DNA of 64,000 bases from DATDAH01 sp963792205 (GTDB lineage: Bacteria; Actinomycetota; Acidimicrobiia; Acidimicrobiales; DATDAH01). The position numbers were made by a program, and so were the translations under genes. The DNA is taken from positions 1 through 64,000 of the forward strand of contig CAWBVI010000011.1 in assembly GCA_963792205.1 (NCBI GenBank). The letters run 5' to 3'. The notes beneath the pieces were generated by a model, which was not told the origin of the DNA, did not search any database, and was given only the letters and a program-made list of their open reading frames with translations. Shown here piece by piece: positions 17,801-28,838 of the stretch (position 1 is its first letter; each line of letters starts with the position of its first letter).

Positions 17801-17866
17801 GCTCAGGCTCGGCAGCAGCACCGGGTAGTCCGTGCCGCGGAGCCGCAGGGCCCGTGGCGCCGTCAC
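14855..17866 (-). CDS. RnfD/NqrB-like membrane domain fused to FG-GAP repeats and UnbV domain
   Basis: A 1003-residue fusion. Residues ~1-300 have about ten hydrophobic segments with FNPSNFGLVLCFLLLG and FFMITDPKTVPES, as in RnfD/NqrB-type subunits of ion-translocating redox complexes. A further membrane segment (~325-350) is followed by an exported region. Residues ~480-880 hold repeated FG-GAP/VCBS calcium loops such as DYDADGWLDLFV, DVNGDGLSDIFV and DLDGDGRLDVLV. The end (~900-1000) is an ASPIC/UnbV domain. No other Rnf or Nqr subunits are nearby, so an Rnf complex is unlikely. It could be an envelope sensor or redox scaffold. The downstream wall-binding lipoprotein is translationally coupled. 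Confidence 0.8.
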   Translation of the reverse strand: MTAPRALRLRGTDYPVLLPSLSDPRLHLAGVIISLQVLGQVAFDFQLSIAQILISIFTCFVLEVVITFRRQRVLMWPASAMLTGNGVAFILRVPGTEHGDWWSLHGWWIFAGTAAISLLSKYLIRFRGQHVFNPSNFGLVLCFLLLGSARAEPLDFWWGPMSVWLALALILIVAGGFAILRRLHLVGLAISFWLVFAAGIAVLATTEHAMTARWHLGPITGAELWRILVFSPEILVFLFFMITDPKTVPESPSNRRAFGASVGLLALLLIAPQTTEFATKVAVLAALALVCAARPLIALALSAERTRPAVDRTRLRIRAAGSPALGAVTVVAATGLVFAAGLVAEPSGGQTDLRTVSRGDLPAVEILPSQGVATQLDRDTAEQIVLATIAWLGVPAGEVDRAEVTLEPGEGQGPPIAVATLFGSQAARFERTFELAFEDGEFSVQRERDASDPPPAPDTELVALDPTGFVAPELRDVAEDVGLQFRHGAFRYSAGSGDPPAMMGGGLCWLDYDADGWLDLFVVNSYAEGEVARLRETGDLPRSALFHNEGGTFTDVSRGSGANLALRGSGCVAADVDRDGHTDLYVTSDTYDALLWNQGDGTFSEIARSAGITEYGWHAGAAVGDVNGDGLSDIFVAGYTDPNAPIAGSFDGFPTNHRGVRDLLYLNQGGADGSGRPTFREVGEVAGVERGEPEHGLGAVMSDLDGDGRLDVLVANDEDPNRLYRNRPWPGGVEADPAGLGFRLRDVAVDAGVADANAGMGIAASDYDGDGLTDLFVSNSRGQGHAVYRALPTGSDSGATEYTDAREDFVDTPALTGWGGSWVDLDLDTDLDLVLTNGDIPVTNLIDDAAPIQILENRSTGEALRFADLGLEAEGEDRLETNGRGLAAADYDNDGDLDIAINSIGGPLILLENTTSGGNWLAVGLPEASPGARVTAVLPDGRELVREVQAGSSYLSSEDPRLLFGLGDATRVRTLVVEYPDGTRTRLEDVTANQLVEAPGSSP

Positions 17867-17908
17867 GGGCTCAGTATCGCCGGTCGCCCGAACCCGGGCG
17901 CCGTCGGG

Positions 17909-18970
17909 TCAGAGGCCGAGCTGCTCGGACGCGAGTCGGGTTCCTTCGACCCGGGCCCCGATCTTGGCGAAGGCGACGTCCCGGGAGGTCGAGGTGTCGT
18001 CGGCGAAGGGCGAGAACCCGCAGTCGTCGGTGGTGCCGAACCGGCCGGGGGGCAGGACGGCGGCCGCCTCGAGGACTCGGTCGCGGACCTCCTCGGCGGA
18101 CTCGACGCGCGGATCGATGGGATCGATCACGCCCACGAAGACCTGCTGGTCGGGACGCAGGTGCTCGGCGATCAGGGCGAGCGTGCGCGAGGGGTCCTCC
18201 TCGCCGGCGAGCATCACATAGACGTTGCCGGCGTTGATCGAGAACAGGTCGGGCAGCAGCTCGGCGTAGTCGACGTCGGCGCTGTGGGTGGAGTCCTGGT
18301 CCCCGCCGGGGCAGGTGTGCACGCCGATCCGGGTGCGCTCGTCGTCGGAGAAGCGGTCGAGGACGCGGTTGTTGAGGGCCACGAAGTCCCGGAGCAGCCC
18401 GCCCGAGGGATCGAGCTTGATCGACAGGCGCCCCTCGGTGAAGTCGATCTGCACCTTGTGGGCGCCCCGGTCGAGCGAGCGCCGGATGTCCTGCTCAGCG
18501 GCGTCCACGAGGTCGTCCAGGAACGCCTCGCGCTCGTAGCCCTCCACCCCGTCCTGCGGGTAGAGCAGGCTCAACGCGGAGGCCGCGATCACCGCCTGCT
18601 TGACCGGCACGTTCGCATAGCGTTGTGCAGCCTCCAGGTAGCCGTCCGCGTGCCGGCCGAACCGGAACGGTCCCGACGCCAGCCGCGGCAGCTGCCGGGT
18701 GTGACCGTCCGCGAACGGGATCACGGCGCCGTCCGGGGCCAGGTTGTCCAGTCCTTCGAGCGGATAGGTCACGAAGCTCGACTTCGTCTGCTCGCCGTCC
18801 GAGATCACGGGCGAGCCCGTCGCCTCGAACCGCTCGATCGTGTCGCGGAGCGCTCGGTCCTGGAGCTCCTCGAGCCCGTCGGGCGGGAGCTCGCCTCGAC
18901 CGGCGGCGGCCATGCCGTCGATCAGCTCCTGGGGCCGGGGGATGCTGCCGATGGGCTCAGTGGGGATCAA
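17909..18970 (-). CDS. MetE C-terminal-domain-like methyltransferase
   Basis: A 353-residue protein of the cobalamin-independent methionine synthase catalytic-domain family (PF01717 type): PTEPIGSIPRP at the start, SDGEQ, QIDFTEG, and GVHTCPGG with a likely zinc His-x-Cys pair. At half the length of MetE it lacks the N-terminal barrel, as in archaeal-type and orphan homologues, so it may use a different methyl donor. No ATG gives a family-like N-terminus; TTG 18970 has GAGGAG eight bases upstream and is my choice. Divergent from the AraC gene. Confidence 0.75.
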   Translation of the reverse strand: MIPTEPIGSIPRPQELIDGMAAAGRGELPPDGLEELQDRALRDTIERFEATGSPVISDGEQTKSSFVTYPLEGLDNLAPDGAVIPFADGHTRQLPRLASGPFRFGRHADGYLEAAQRYANVPVKQAVIAASALSLLYPQDGVEGYEREAFLDDLVDAAEQDIRRSLDRGAHKVQIDFTEGRLSIKLDPSGGLLRDFVALNNRVLDRFSDDERTRIGVHTCPGGDQDSTHSADVDYAELLPDLFSINAGNVYVMLAGEEDPSRTLALIAEHLRPDQQVFVGVIDPIDPRVESAEEVRDRVLEAAAVLPPGRFGTTDDCGFSPFADDTSTSRDVAFAKIGARVEGTRLASEQLGL

Positions 18971-19127
18971 CGCACGCTCCTCGGGTCGGCGCCGCGTCAC
19001 GGCGGTCGCGGCGGGGCCCCATAGTGGCACCCGGGCGTTCGGCCCGTTGGCCGTCGGAACGACTCGGCCCAGCCGGCCGGAGGGGGTCGAGTCGTGGCCG
19101 GAGCCCAGGCCGCGTACCGTCGTCGCC

Positions 19128-19538
19128 GTGACGCCGGAGGAGATCGCCGACCTCGCGCACCTGCGCCGGGCCCGTGACCTCATGGACCGCGACTACGCGC
19201 AGCCGCTCGACGTCCCGGCCCTGGCCCGGACCGCGCTCATGTCGCCCGCGCACTTCTCCCGCAAGTTCCGGGCGGCGTACGGGGAGACGCCCTACTCGTA
19301 TCTCATGACGCGGCGCATCGAGCGGGCGAAGGCCCTTCTTCGTCAGGGGATGTCGGTCACCGACGCCTGCTTCGCCGTCGGCTGTACGTCCCTCGGCTCG
19401 TTCAGCTCACGGTTCACCGAGATCATCGGCGAGACCCCGTCGCAGTACCGCGCCCACGACCACCGCGAGCACGAGGTCGTCCCCGTGTGCGTGAGCAAGG
19501 TCGCCACGCGACCGCGGCGGACCCCCGCCCCGACTTGA
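19128..19538 (+). CDS. AraC-family transcription regulator, DNA-binding domain only
   Basis: A 136-residue protein from GTG 19128. Residues ~10-110 are the double helix-turn-helix of AraC proteins: LDVPALARTALMSPAHFSRK, then YLMTRRIERAKALL and the second helix pair ending FTEIIGETPSQYR. There is no ligand-binding domain, so the effector is sensed otherwise or the protein acts constitutively. The VOC gene starts 69 bases downstream and is its likely target, an arrangement common in actinobacteria. Confidence 0.85.
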   Translation: MTPEEIADLAHLRRARDLMDRDYAQPLDVPALARTALMSPAHFSRKFRAAYGETPYSYLMTRRIERAKALLRQGMSVTDACFAVGCTSLGSFSSRFTEIIGETPSQYRAHDHREHEVVPVCVSKVATRPRRTPAPT

Positions 19539-19607
19539 CGCGGACCGACCCGACACCGAGCAGGATCGGAGAAGCAATCGGCGGGTCGGTGCTCCTACGG
19601 TCGTCGC

Positions 19608-20006
19608 ATGCCAGTCACCGTCTCCGCCATGTTCATCCCTGTCCACGATCCCGATGCCGCCCTCGGCTTCTACCGCGATGCGCTCGGCCTCGAGGTCAGC
19701 AACGACGTCGAGTCCGACGGCTTCCGCTGGGTCACCGTCGGGGCCCCGGAGCAGGACGTCGACATCGTCCTCTTCCAGCCCCACGGCGGGCTCTCCCAGG
19801 CCGAGGGCGACGCCCTCCTCGCCCTGGTGACCCAGGGGTCGCTGCAGGCCGCCATCTTCAAGTCCGACGACCTCGACGCCACCTTCGAGAAGGTCCGGGC
19901 GTCGGGTGCCGAGGTGCTCCAGGAGCCGGTGTCCCAGCCCTGGGGCGCACGCGACTGCGCGTTCCGGGACCCCTCGGGCAACCTCGTTCGCATCGCCCAG
20001 GCCTGA
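19608..20006 (+). CDS. VOC-family (glyoxalase/bleomycin-resistance-like) protein
   Basis: A 132-residue protein with the paired beta-alpha-beta-beta-beta units of the vicinal oxygen chelate superfamily: MFIPVHDPDAALGFYRDALG in the first half, and a second half ending in the characteristic CAFRDPSGNLVRI. Members bind a metal or sequester drugs; the precise reaction cannot be assigned. With the AraC gene before and the UvrA-like gene after, the cluster suggests protection against a toxic or DNA-binding compound. Confidence 0.85.
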   Translation: MPVTVSAMFIPVHDPDAALGFYRDALGLEVSNDVESDGFRWVTVGAPEQDVDIVLFQPHGGLSQAEGDALLALVTQGSLQAAIFKSDDLDATFEKVRASGAEVLQEPVSQPWGARDCAFRDPSGNLVRIAQA

Positions 20007-20199
20007 TCGGCCGCCGCCCCGTGTGCGTCATCTACCGCCGCAACCAGGTCGCGTCGGCGTTCGCGGAAGAGCCGCTCGACGTCGTCGACGGCCTGGCGCG
20101 GCGATCCGGTAGACCGCGGACCGTCGTCGCGGCGTTGATCCAGACCGGCGACGCCGACGGCGACCGCGACGACGTCCCCGCCTGACTGATGGAGGCTCG

Positions 20200-22590
<2,391 letters not shown>

Positions 22591-22613
22591 CCGACGCCAC
22601 CGCCAAGAGAGGC

Positions 22614-22638
22614 GAGTTCAAATCCCGCTGTGACACCA
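22614..22638 (+). repeat. tRNA 3'-end-like fragment, copy 4
   Basis: GAGTTCAAATCCC (22614-22626) matches the other copies and is followed by a different acceptor-like strand and GACACCA. No T-stem partner or tRNA body precedes it. It could be the scar of another element, perhaps one that brought in the AraC/VOC/UvrA2 cluster, but the match is short. Confidence 0.35.
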
Positions 22639-22658
22639 CATCGCAGGCGGTTCCGGAC

Positions 22659-23457
22659 TCAGCGGCGGGCGACGACGATGAGGCTCTCGAACGGGGCTTC
22701 CAGTCGACCGTCTGGCTTCGTGAACGGTGCCAGGACCTCTCGGGCGCCAGTCGACGATCTGGTCGTAGACGTCGCTGGTGACGCGCTCGCCCAGCGGCGT
22801 GCTCTTCACCTCGGTGGCCACCGCGGCCTCAATCGACGGGAAACGGGCGACGCCGGACTGCGTGAGGGTGTTCGTCACGCGGAGGCCGGCCTGGCCGAAG
22901 TACTCGGTCAGCTCGTCGGCGTCGCCGCAGACGAAGTAGGTGCTCAGCAGGGACCGGGCCTCGGGTCCCGCGACGCCGGTGGCCATCTCGATGAACGGCC
23001 CGTACGCCGCCTGCCGGCCGAGGGCGCTGGGCACCAGTACCGCCACAGTGCCGTCTGCGGACGTGACCCGGCCCATCTCCCGCAGGGCGCCGGGGCGGTC
23101 GGCGAAGAACATGAGCGCCATCTGGCAGAGGGCAACATCGAAGGCGCCGTCGTCGAACGGGAGGGCTGCGACATCGCCCTGATGCCATTCGAGATCGGGT
23201 TGCACTCGTCGGGCCACGGTGAGCATGGCGTCGTTGAGATCGACACCGACGACATTGGCCTCGCCGACCAGGCCGGCGGCGTTGCGGGCGACAACTCCGG
23301 TGCCACAGGCGACGTCGAGCACGCGCTGGCCCGGGGCCAGGCCCGCGGCCTGACACAGCCTCGGGGCCCATTGGGCGAAGAAGGCGGGCACGAACTCGGC
23401 CTCGTAGGCCTCGGCCGCCTCGATCGGGATCTGAAACGACTCGGTGGTCTCGCTCAT
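22659..23457 (-). CDS. Class I SAM-dependent methyltransferase, one frame break
   Basis: ATG 23457. The Rossmann motifs are plain: VLDVACGTGVVARNAA (motif I), VGVDLNDAML, and GDVAALPFDDGAFDVALCQ. This is the UbiE/Coq5-like small-molecule methyltransferase family. The main frame runs off near 22740 after IVDWRPR; the +1 frame supplies a natural end (VLAPFTKPDGRL, then LIVVARR) with a stop at 22659. One extra base in the CTCTCGGG stretch explains it. The intact protein would have ~265 residues. Substrate unknown. Confidence 0.8.
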
Positions 23458-23504
23458 GCCCCGATCATCCGATGGTCCTCGAGGCGGAGCATCGGGCAAC
23501 TGAC

Positions 23505-25166
23505 CTATGGGTCAGGTGCCTGTCCCCGTGTGGACACCGCATGGGCCGCGGCTTCAGCGCGGTTGCGCAGGTGGAGCTTGGCCAGGATGCGGCTGACGTG
23601 GTGGGCAGCCGTCTTGCGGCTGATGTGGAGCCGCTCGGCGATCTCGGGGTTGGACAAGCCGGCGCCGAGGAGGCGCAGCACGTCCTCTTCCCGGGCCGTG
23701 AGCACCTCGCCGGTCTTGGGACCGGGACGGGGCGTGACGCCCAGGGACCGGAGGAGCGCGGCGACCTGGTCGGCGTCGGCCGCGGCGCCGAGGTCGTCGA
23801 ACACGGCCAGCGCCCGGCTGAGGTGTTCGGTGGCGGCCTTCAGGTCGACCGGTGCGAGCACGTCGGCGAGGTTCACGCGCGTGCGGGCGACGTCGTAGGG
23901 GAGGTCGAGGTCGGACCACGCCCTGTGGGCGGCCTCCAACTCGGCAACGGCGGTCGCCTGCTCACCGCGGGCGGCCGCCACGCACCCGCTGGCTCGGTGG
24001 GCCAGAGCGGCCAGGTGATCGCTGCTGGCGGGCGCGGCGGCGGTGGCGAGGCGCTCGGCCAGGGCCTCGGCCGCTTCGACGTCGCCCAGAGCGAGGGAGG
24101 CGTCGACCAGCACGTCGAGAGCGCGGCACAGGAACGAGCGGTGCTCCTCGAGCTGACGCAGGCGTTGCCCAAGAAGGCGGTTGGCGCCTGCGGGGTCGCC
24201 CCGAGCCAAGGCGAGCGCGGCGGTGGACAGGCTCGCCGTCGCTTCGGCCTCGACGCTGTCGCTCACCTGCGCGAGCAACTGATCCGCCTCCTCGAGCCGA
24301 CCCTGGCGGACCCGGAGGTCGGCCAGGCAGGTCAGGGCCCGGTTGTGCAGGGCCGGACAGGCGCCCTCGGTGATGCGTAGGCCGGTGTCCAGCTCGCGCT
24401 CGGCTTCGGCCCACCGTCCCTTGGCGGTCAGGACGCTGCCGTAGGCGATGCGGCACTCGGCGTAGAGGAAGGGCGAGCCGTAGGTGTTGACGAAGTCGTC
24501 GGCCGCCTGGCACCACTGTGCTGCCCGCTCGACGTCACTGGCCAGTTCGCAGGCGTTGAGCATGTCGCAGCACGTGTAGACGACAGTGTCCAGCGTCGAC
24601 CGCTCACCGCCCAGCACGGCTGCCATCGCCTCATCGATGAGGGCGAAGCCCTCGGCCGTGTTCCCCTGGCCCACGCCGATCAGCCCGAGCTGCGAGAGGG
24701 CCGTCAGCTCGAGGTCGACGTCCTCGGTGGTGCGCGCCACCTCGACGGCCCGTCGGGTCAACACCGCCGCCGCCTCGAGGTCGGTCATCCGGTAGGCCCG
24801 GGCGACGCACGCGTAGCCCTCGAGCGCCCCGGCGTCGACCGAGCCCAGGAGGCGCTCTGCCCGGCCGATCCACCCGTTGGCCGCGGCGAAGTTCGAGAAG
24901 TTGGCCTTGTAGGTGATGCCCAGCCACAGGGCGCACTGCACAGCCCCCTCGACTTCGCTGGCCTGGCGGAACAACGCGTAGGCCCGAGTGCAGGCGGCGA
25001 CGCTGCCCTCATTGTCGCCCAGCCACCACCGCGCCGACGCCAGCCCGAGGAACGCCTCGGCGCTCTCGGACTCCGCCAGGGCCGCCTCGAAGGAGGTGCG
25101 CGCCTCCTCCCAGCGCCCCGCTTCGAGCGCGGCGCCACCCGCCGCCAGAGGTGCTCCGACGGTCAC
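23505..25166 (-). CDS. LuxR-type regulator with tetratricopeptide-like repeats
   Basis: A 553-residue protein from GTG 25166. Most of it is helical repeats (ARTSFEAALAESESAEAFLG, RWAEAERELDTGLRI and similar) of tetratricopeptide type. Residues ~490-545 are a LuxR helix-turn-helix (LTAREEDVLRLLGAGLSNPE, IAERLHISRKTAAHHVSRIL). The AAA-type ATPase of full LAL/MalT regulators is absent, so the repeat domain alone would take the signal. It is divergent from cydAB, 275 bases away, and could control it; that is a guess from position. Confidence 0.85.
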   Translation of the reverse strand: MTVGAPLAAGGAALEAGRWEEARTSFEAALAESESAEAFLGLASARWWLGDNEGSVAACTRAYALFRQASEVEGAVQCALWLGITYKANFSNFAAANGWIGRAERLLGSVDAGALEGYACVARAYRMTDLEAAAVLTRRAVEVARTTEDVDLELTALSQLGLIGVGQGNTAEGFALIDEAMAAVLGGERSTLDTVVYTCCDMLNACELASDVERAAQWCQAADDFVNTYGSPFLYAECRIAYGSVLTAKGRWAEAERELDTGLRITEGACPALHNRALTCLADLRVRQGRLEEADQLLAQVSDSVEAEATASLSTAALALARGDPAGANRLLGQRLRQLEEHRSFLCRALDVLVDASLALGDVEAAEALAERLATAAAPASSDHLAALAHRASGCVAAARGEQATAVAELEAAHRAWSDLDLPYDVARTRVNLADVLAPVDLKAATEHLSRALAVFDDLGAAADADQVAALLRSLGVTPRPGPKTGEVLTAREEDVLRLLGAGLSNPEIAERLHISRKTAAHHVSRILAKLHLRNRAEAAAHAVSTRGQAPDP

Positions 25167-25441
25167 GGCCTCAGTGTTGCCCCACCCACCGGTCACGTCG
25201 ACACCAAGGCCTATCGCCCGTCCCCCTTTCGTGCTACGGAAGGACAGCGCGACGCCGTCGACCATCAAGGCAGGCGAAGCCACCAACACGACGGGCTCGC
25301 GACCAAGCCGGAGGCAGCGACATGCCTGCGAACGAAGACCTTGTGCCAGCCCTCTGGACACTGAGCTGGCCCGGCTCTTCACTGCTCAGTTGGTCATGTT
25401 GACCTAGCTCCGATGCCCGCCCGCCCCGACAGGTCGGTCCC

Positions 25442-26857
25442 ATGCTGAGCACGCTGTTGGCAGTCAACCCGGTGCCTTGGGCCCGGGCGCAGATGGCGTT
25501 CACCCTCGCCTGCCACATCATCCTGGTGCCGCTCGGCGTGTCGTGGGCGTTCATGACGCTCATCGCCAACTACAAGGGCATCAAGCACGGCGACGAGGAC
25601 GCCCTCCGCCTCGCCCAGCGATGGTCGAAGTACATGGCCGTCACCTTCGCCGTGGGCGCGGTCACCGGCACGGTGCTGAGCTTCGAGTTCGGCCTGCTGT
25701 GGCCCCATTTCATGGGCCGGTGGGGCGAGGCCTTCGGTGTGCCGTTCGCCTTCGAGGGGCTCTTCTTCTTCACCGAGGCGGTCTTCATCTCGATCTACAT
25801 CTTCGGCTGGCGTCGACTGAAGCCGTGGGCCCACTTCTGGTCGGGCGTGCCCATCGTCCTGGCCGGCATCCTCGGGAGTGCGTCGGTGGTGGCCGCCAAC
25901 GCCTGGATGAACAGCCCCGAGGGCTTCACTCTGAACTCGGACGGCGAGATCGTCGATGTCGACCCGCTGGGCGTCATCTTCAACGACGCGATGCCCCTCA
26001 TGGCGGCCCACATGATCGTTGCGGCCTACGTGGTGGGCGGGTTCCTCGTGGCCTCGGTCTACGCCTACGGGATGCTCAAGGGCCGCCGCGACCGGTACCA
26101 CCGGCTCGGCTTCCTGATCCCCTTCACCGTGGCGTCGGTCGCCATCTTCGTGCAGATGGGCGTGGGCGACTCTTTGGCCCGGTGGGTCTACAACAACCAG
26201 CCGACCAAGTTCGCCGCCATCGAGCTGGTGCCGGACACGACCAGCGACGTGCCCGAGACACTGCTCGGCCACCTGAACTCCGACGGGAGCGTCAGCGGGG
26301 GCATCGAGATCCCCGGGCTGGCGTCCTGGCTGTCGGATCCGGGGACGGGCGCGGCGACGGTCGTGCAGGGCCTGGACGAGACGCCCGCGGACCAGCGGCC
26401 GACGCTCCGTCAGGTCAACACGGTTCACCTGGCCTGGGATGTGATGGTCGGGCTCGGCACCTTCCTGTGCCTGCTCGCGCTCTGGTACGGGATCACCTGG
26501 GTGTTCCGGCGCGACATGCCGAAGTCACGCTGGTTCCTGCGCATCGCGTCCGTGGCCGGCGTCCTGGCCGTCATCACGATGGAAGCCGGCTGGGTGGTGA
26601 GCGAGGTCGGGCGCCAGCCGTGGATCGTCTACGAGCGCATGAAGGTCGAACACGCCGCCACGGGCAACACCGGTGTCTGGATCACCTTCATCGTCGTCGT
26701 CGTGCTCTACATCGGCCTGGCCGTCACGACCGTGCACGTCCTCCGTCAGATGAGCCGCCGGTTCCGAGAGCGGGAGGAACGGGACGAGGACGAGGACGGC
26801 GGCCAGGACGTCCCGTATGGACCGTCGGCCCCGCTGGCCGAGCAGGGGGCCCGGTGA
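25442..26857 (+). CDS. cydA: Cytochrome bd oxidase subunit I
   Basis: A 471-residue subunit of the high-affinity quinol oxidase. Visible are the N-terminal heme-ligand helix (RAQMAFTLACHIILVP, H25 at the usual His19 position), the GRQPWIVY motif, and PTKFAAIE before the short Q-loop. About nine membrane helices are present. The Q-loop is of the short type typical of actinobacteria and Firmicutes. cydB follows with a GTGA overlap. No cydDC assembly exporter or small CydX is in the window. It probably supports respiration at low oxygen. Confidence 0.95.
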   Translation: MLSTLLAVNPVPWARAQMAFTLACHIILVPLGVSWAFMTLIANYKGIKHGDEDALRLAQRWSKYMAVTFAVGAVTGTVLSFEFGLLWPHFMGRWGEAFGVPFAFEGLFFFTEAVFISIYIFGWRRLKPWAHFWSGVPIVLAGILGSASVVAANAWMNSPEGFTLNSDGEIVDVDPLGVIFNDAMPLMAAHMIVAAYVVGGFLVASVYAYGMLKGRRDRYHRLGFLIPFTVASVAIFVQMGVGDSLARWVYNNQPTKFAAIELVPDTTSDVPETLLGHLNSDGSVSGGIEIPGLASWLSDPGTGAATVVQGLDETPADQRPTLRQVNTVHLAWDVMVGLGTFLCLLALWYGITWVFRRDMPKSRWFLRIASVAGVLAVITMEAGWVVSEVGRQPWIVYERMKVEHAATGNTGVWITFIVVVVLYIGLAVTTVHVLRQMSRRFREREERDEDEDGGQDVPYGPSAPLAEQGAR

Positions 26858-27909
26858 GCACCGCCGTCGCCGGCGCGCTGTTCGTGGGGGTCACGGCCTA
26901 CGCGATCTTCGGCGGGGCCGACTTCGGCGCCGGGTTCTGGGACCTGTTCGCCGGCGGAACGGAGCGCGGTGCGCGACCCCGTGACGTCATCGACCAGTCG
27001 ATCGGCCCGGTGTGGGAGGCGAACCACGTCTGGCTGATCTTCTGCTTCGTCGTGCTCTGGACGGCGTTCCCCGAGGCCTACGCCTCCATCACGCTGACCC
27101 TGTTCATCCCGCTGACGCTGGCGGCGTTCGGCATCGTCCTGCGCGGTGCGAGCTTCGCGTTCCGCAAGGCGGTGTTCACGACCCGTGAGCGTCGCCGGTT
27201 CGGCGCCCTGTTCGCGGTGTCCTCGCTGATCGTCCCGTACTGCTTCGGGACGGTGGCCGGGGGGATCGCCTCCGGGCGGGTGCCGGAGGGTGGCGTCGCC
27301 GGCGACCCGTGGGACAGCTGGGTCAACCCGACCTCGGTCCTGGGCGGCGTGCTGGCGGTGGCCGCGGTTGCCTTCCTCGCCTCGGTGTACCTGGTGTTCG
27401 ATGCCGCCCGGCTGGGCGAGGAGGACCTCGTCGAGTACTTCCGCCTGCGGGCCATCGGCAGTGCGGTCGTCGCCGGGGCCGTGGCCTTCGCCGGGATCTT
27501 CGTGCTCAACGCCGACGCGGACTACCTCTTCGACGGGCTCACGTCGCGGGCGTTGCCGCTCGTGGTGCTGTCGGCGCTGTGTGGGATCGGCACCCTGGTG
27601 CTGCTGGTCCGGGACAACCCCCGCGGCGCCCGGCTCCTGGCCATCGGGGCGGTCGCGTCGGTGGTCGTCGCGTGGGGCGTGGGCCAGTGGGACTACCTGC
27701 TCCCGACCTCGTTGACCGTGGACGACGCCGCGGCACCATCGGGCACCTTGGGCGCGGTCCTGTTTGCTAGTGGCCTCGCCGTGCTCTTCATCGTCCCCGC
27801 CTTCGCCCTGCTCTACACCCTCGACCAGCGCGGCCTGCTCCCCGAGGAGGGGGTCGACGACGGGACGGCCGAGCAGGGGTCCGCGGCGGCTGCGAACTCA
27901 GCGCCGTGA
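26854..27909 (+). CDS. cydB: Cytochrome bd oxidase subunit II
   Basis: A 351-residue subunit starting at GTG 26854, which overlaps the cydA stop. It opens with AYAIFGGADFGAGFWDLF and carries PVWEANHVWLIF, both hallmarks of CydB, then about eight membrane helices. Pairing with cydA makes a complete oxidase. Its stop overlaps the convergent gene on the other strand by 12 bases. Confidence 0.95.
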   Translation: MSTAVAGALFVGVTAYAIFGGADFGAGFWDLFAGGTERGARPRDVIDQSIGPVWEANHVWLIFCFVVLWTAFPEAYASITLTLFIPLTLAAFGIVLRGASFAFRKAVFTTRERRRFGALFAVSSLIVPYCFGTVAGGIASGRVPEGGVAGDPWDSWVNPTSVLGGVLAVAAVAFLASVYLVFDAARLGEEDLVEYFRLRAIGSAVVAGAVAFAGIFVLNADADYLFDGLTSRALPLVVLSALCGIGTLVLLVRDNPRGARLLAIGAVASVVVAWGVGQWDYLLPTSLTVDDAAAPSGTLGAVLFASGLAVLFIVPAFALLYTLDQRGLLPEEGVDDGTAEQGSAAAANSAP

Positions 27910-28761
27910 TCCGGACGCGGAACGGCTCACGGCGGGGACGTCGAAGGTCTCGGCGACGCCGCTGACCATCCAGGCCCATTCGTCGGGGACCTGCTGCGCG
28001 AAGGGGCGCCGGATGCTGATCGCCTCGAGGAGCTCGATGGCGTCACCGGTCAGCTCGACATCGGCGTCCGCCGGGCCGTCACGAACGGCGACTCGATCGC
28101 CGACCTCGACGACGAACCCGACGTCGGGGTCGGTCACGGCGACGGCCAGCACGCCTCGAGGCTCGCGGCCACGGCTGAGGGCGAATGACGGGCTGAGGGC
28201 GGCGCCGTAACGGAGGCAGGCGGTGACCTCGTCGGCCTCGACGTCGGGCACGATGCCCAACGGGAGCAGGATGTCCCGTTCGTGGACCCAGGAGTCCCAG
28301 AGGGCGTGATGGGCGACGGTGCTGATGGCCACGTGCCCGGGCGGTGCTTCGGCCAAGGTCGACCAGCCTTTGTCGTCGAGGCCTTCGAGCACGGTGATGA
28401 GTGCCTCGGTGGAGACGACGAAGCGCTCGAGCGCCTCACCCGCCGACAGGGCAACAGCGCCGGCAACCATTTCGGCCGGCGAGCTCACCGGGTCGAAGGT
28501 GGCCAGGAACTCCGTCGGCTCGCCCCGCAGGCCCTGGGTGATCGAGTACGCCCAGAAGGCATTGGTGCTGTCGAGGTGGACGACGACATCCCGGCTCGAC
28601 CAGCCCTCACAGCAGCTCGGGTTCGTCCACTGGTCGTCGGTGAACGAGGCGAGGGCGGCGGCCAGCCGCCGGCGTTGACGGATGACCGGCTCGGCGATGT
28701 CAGCAGGCGGGCCGTCCAGGCTGACGAGCGGATCGGTTCCGTACCAGGGCGTCAGTTGCAC
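27898..28761 (-). CDS. Maleylpyruvate isomerase-family (DinB-like, mycothiol-type) protein
   Basis: A 287-residue protein of the TIGR03083 actinobacterial family. The N-terminal four-helix bundle has SSRDVVVHLDSTNAFW and HHALWDSWVHERDILLPLG, which contain the metal-binding histidines (H in VVHLD; H and H in the second motif). A C-terminal SCP2-like region includes DADVELTGDAIELLEAI. Relatives act with mycothiol, the actinobacterial thiol. The reaction here is unknown. Confidence 0.8.
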   Translation of the reverse strand: MQLTPWYGTDPLVSLDGPPADIAEPVIRQRRRLAAALASFTDDQWTNPSCCEGWSSRDVVVHLDSTNAFWAYSITQGLRGEPTEFLATFDPVSSPAEMVAGAVALSAGEALERFVVSTEALITVLEGLDDKGWSTLAEAPPGHVAISTVAHHALWDSWVHERDILLPLGIVPDVEADEVTACLRYGAALSPSFALSRGREPRGVLAVAVTDPDVGFVVEVGDRVAVRDGPADADVELTGDAIELLEAISIRRPFAQQVPDEWAWMVSGVAETFDVPAVSRSASGSRR

Positions 28762-28838
28762 GGCCCCACCTTCTCACGGCGACCGTGATCGCCGACAAGT
28801 ACGGTGAGCCGTCGGGTGGGCTATCGGAGGGGGCACGT

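Noticed and set aside
14855..17866. A complete Rnf or Nqr complex.
   Set aside because: Only an RnfD-like domain is present, with no RnfA/B/C/E/G partners nearby.
20021..20185. A 54-codon frame between the VOC and UvrA2 genes.
   Set aside because: No ribosome site, start only GTG, no recognisable motif; likely spurious or a remnant.
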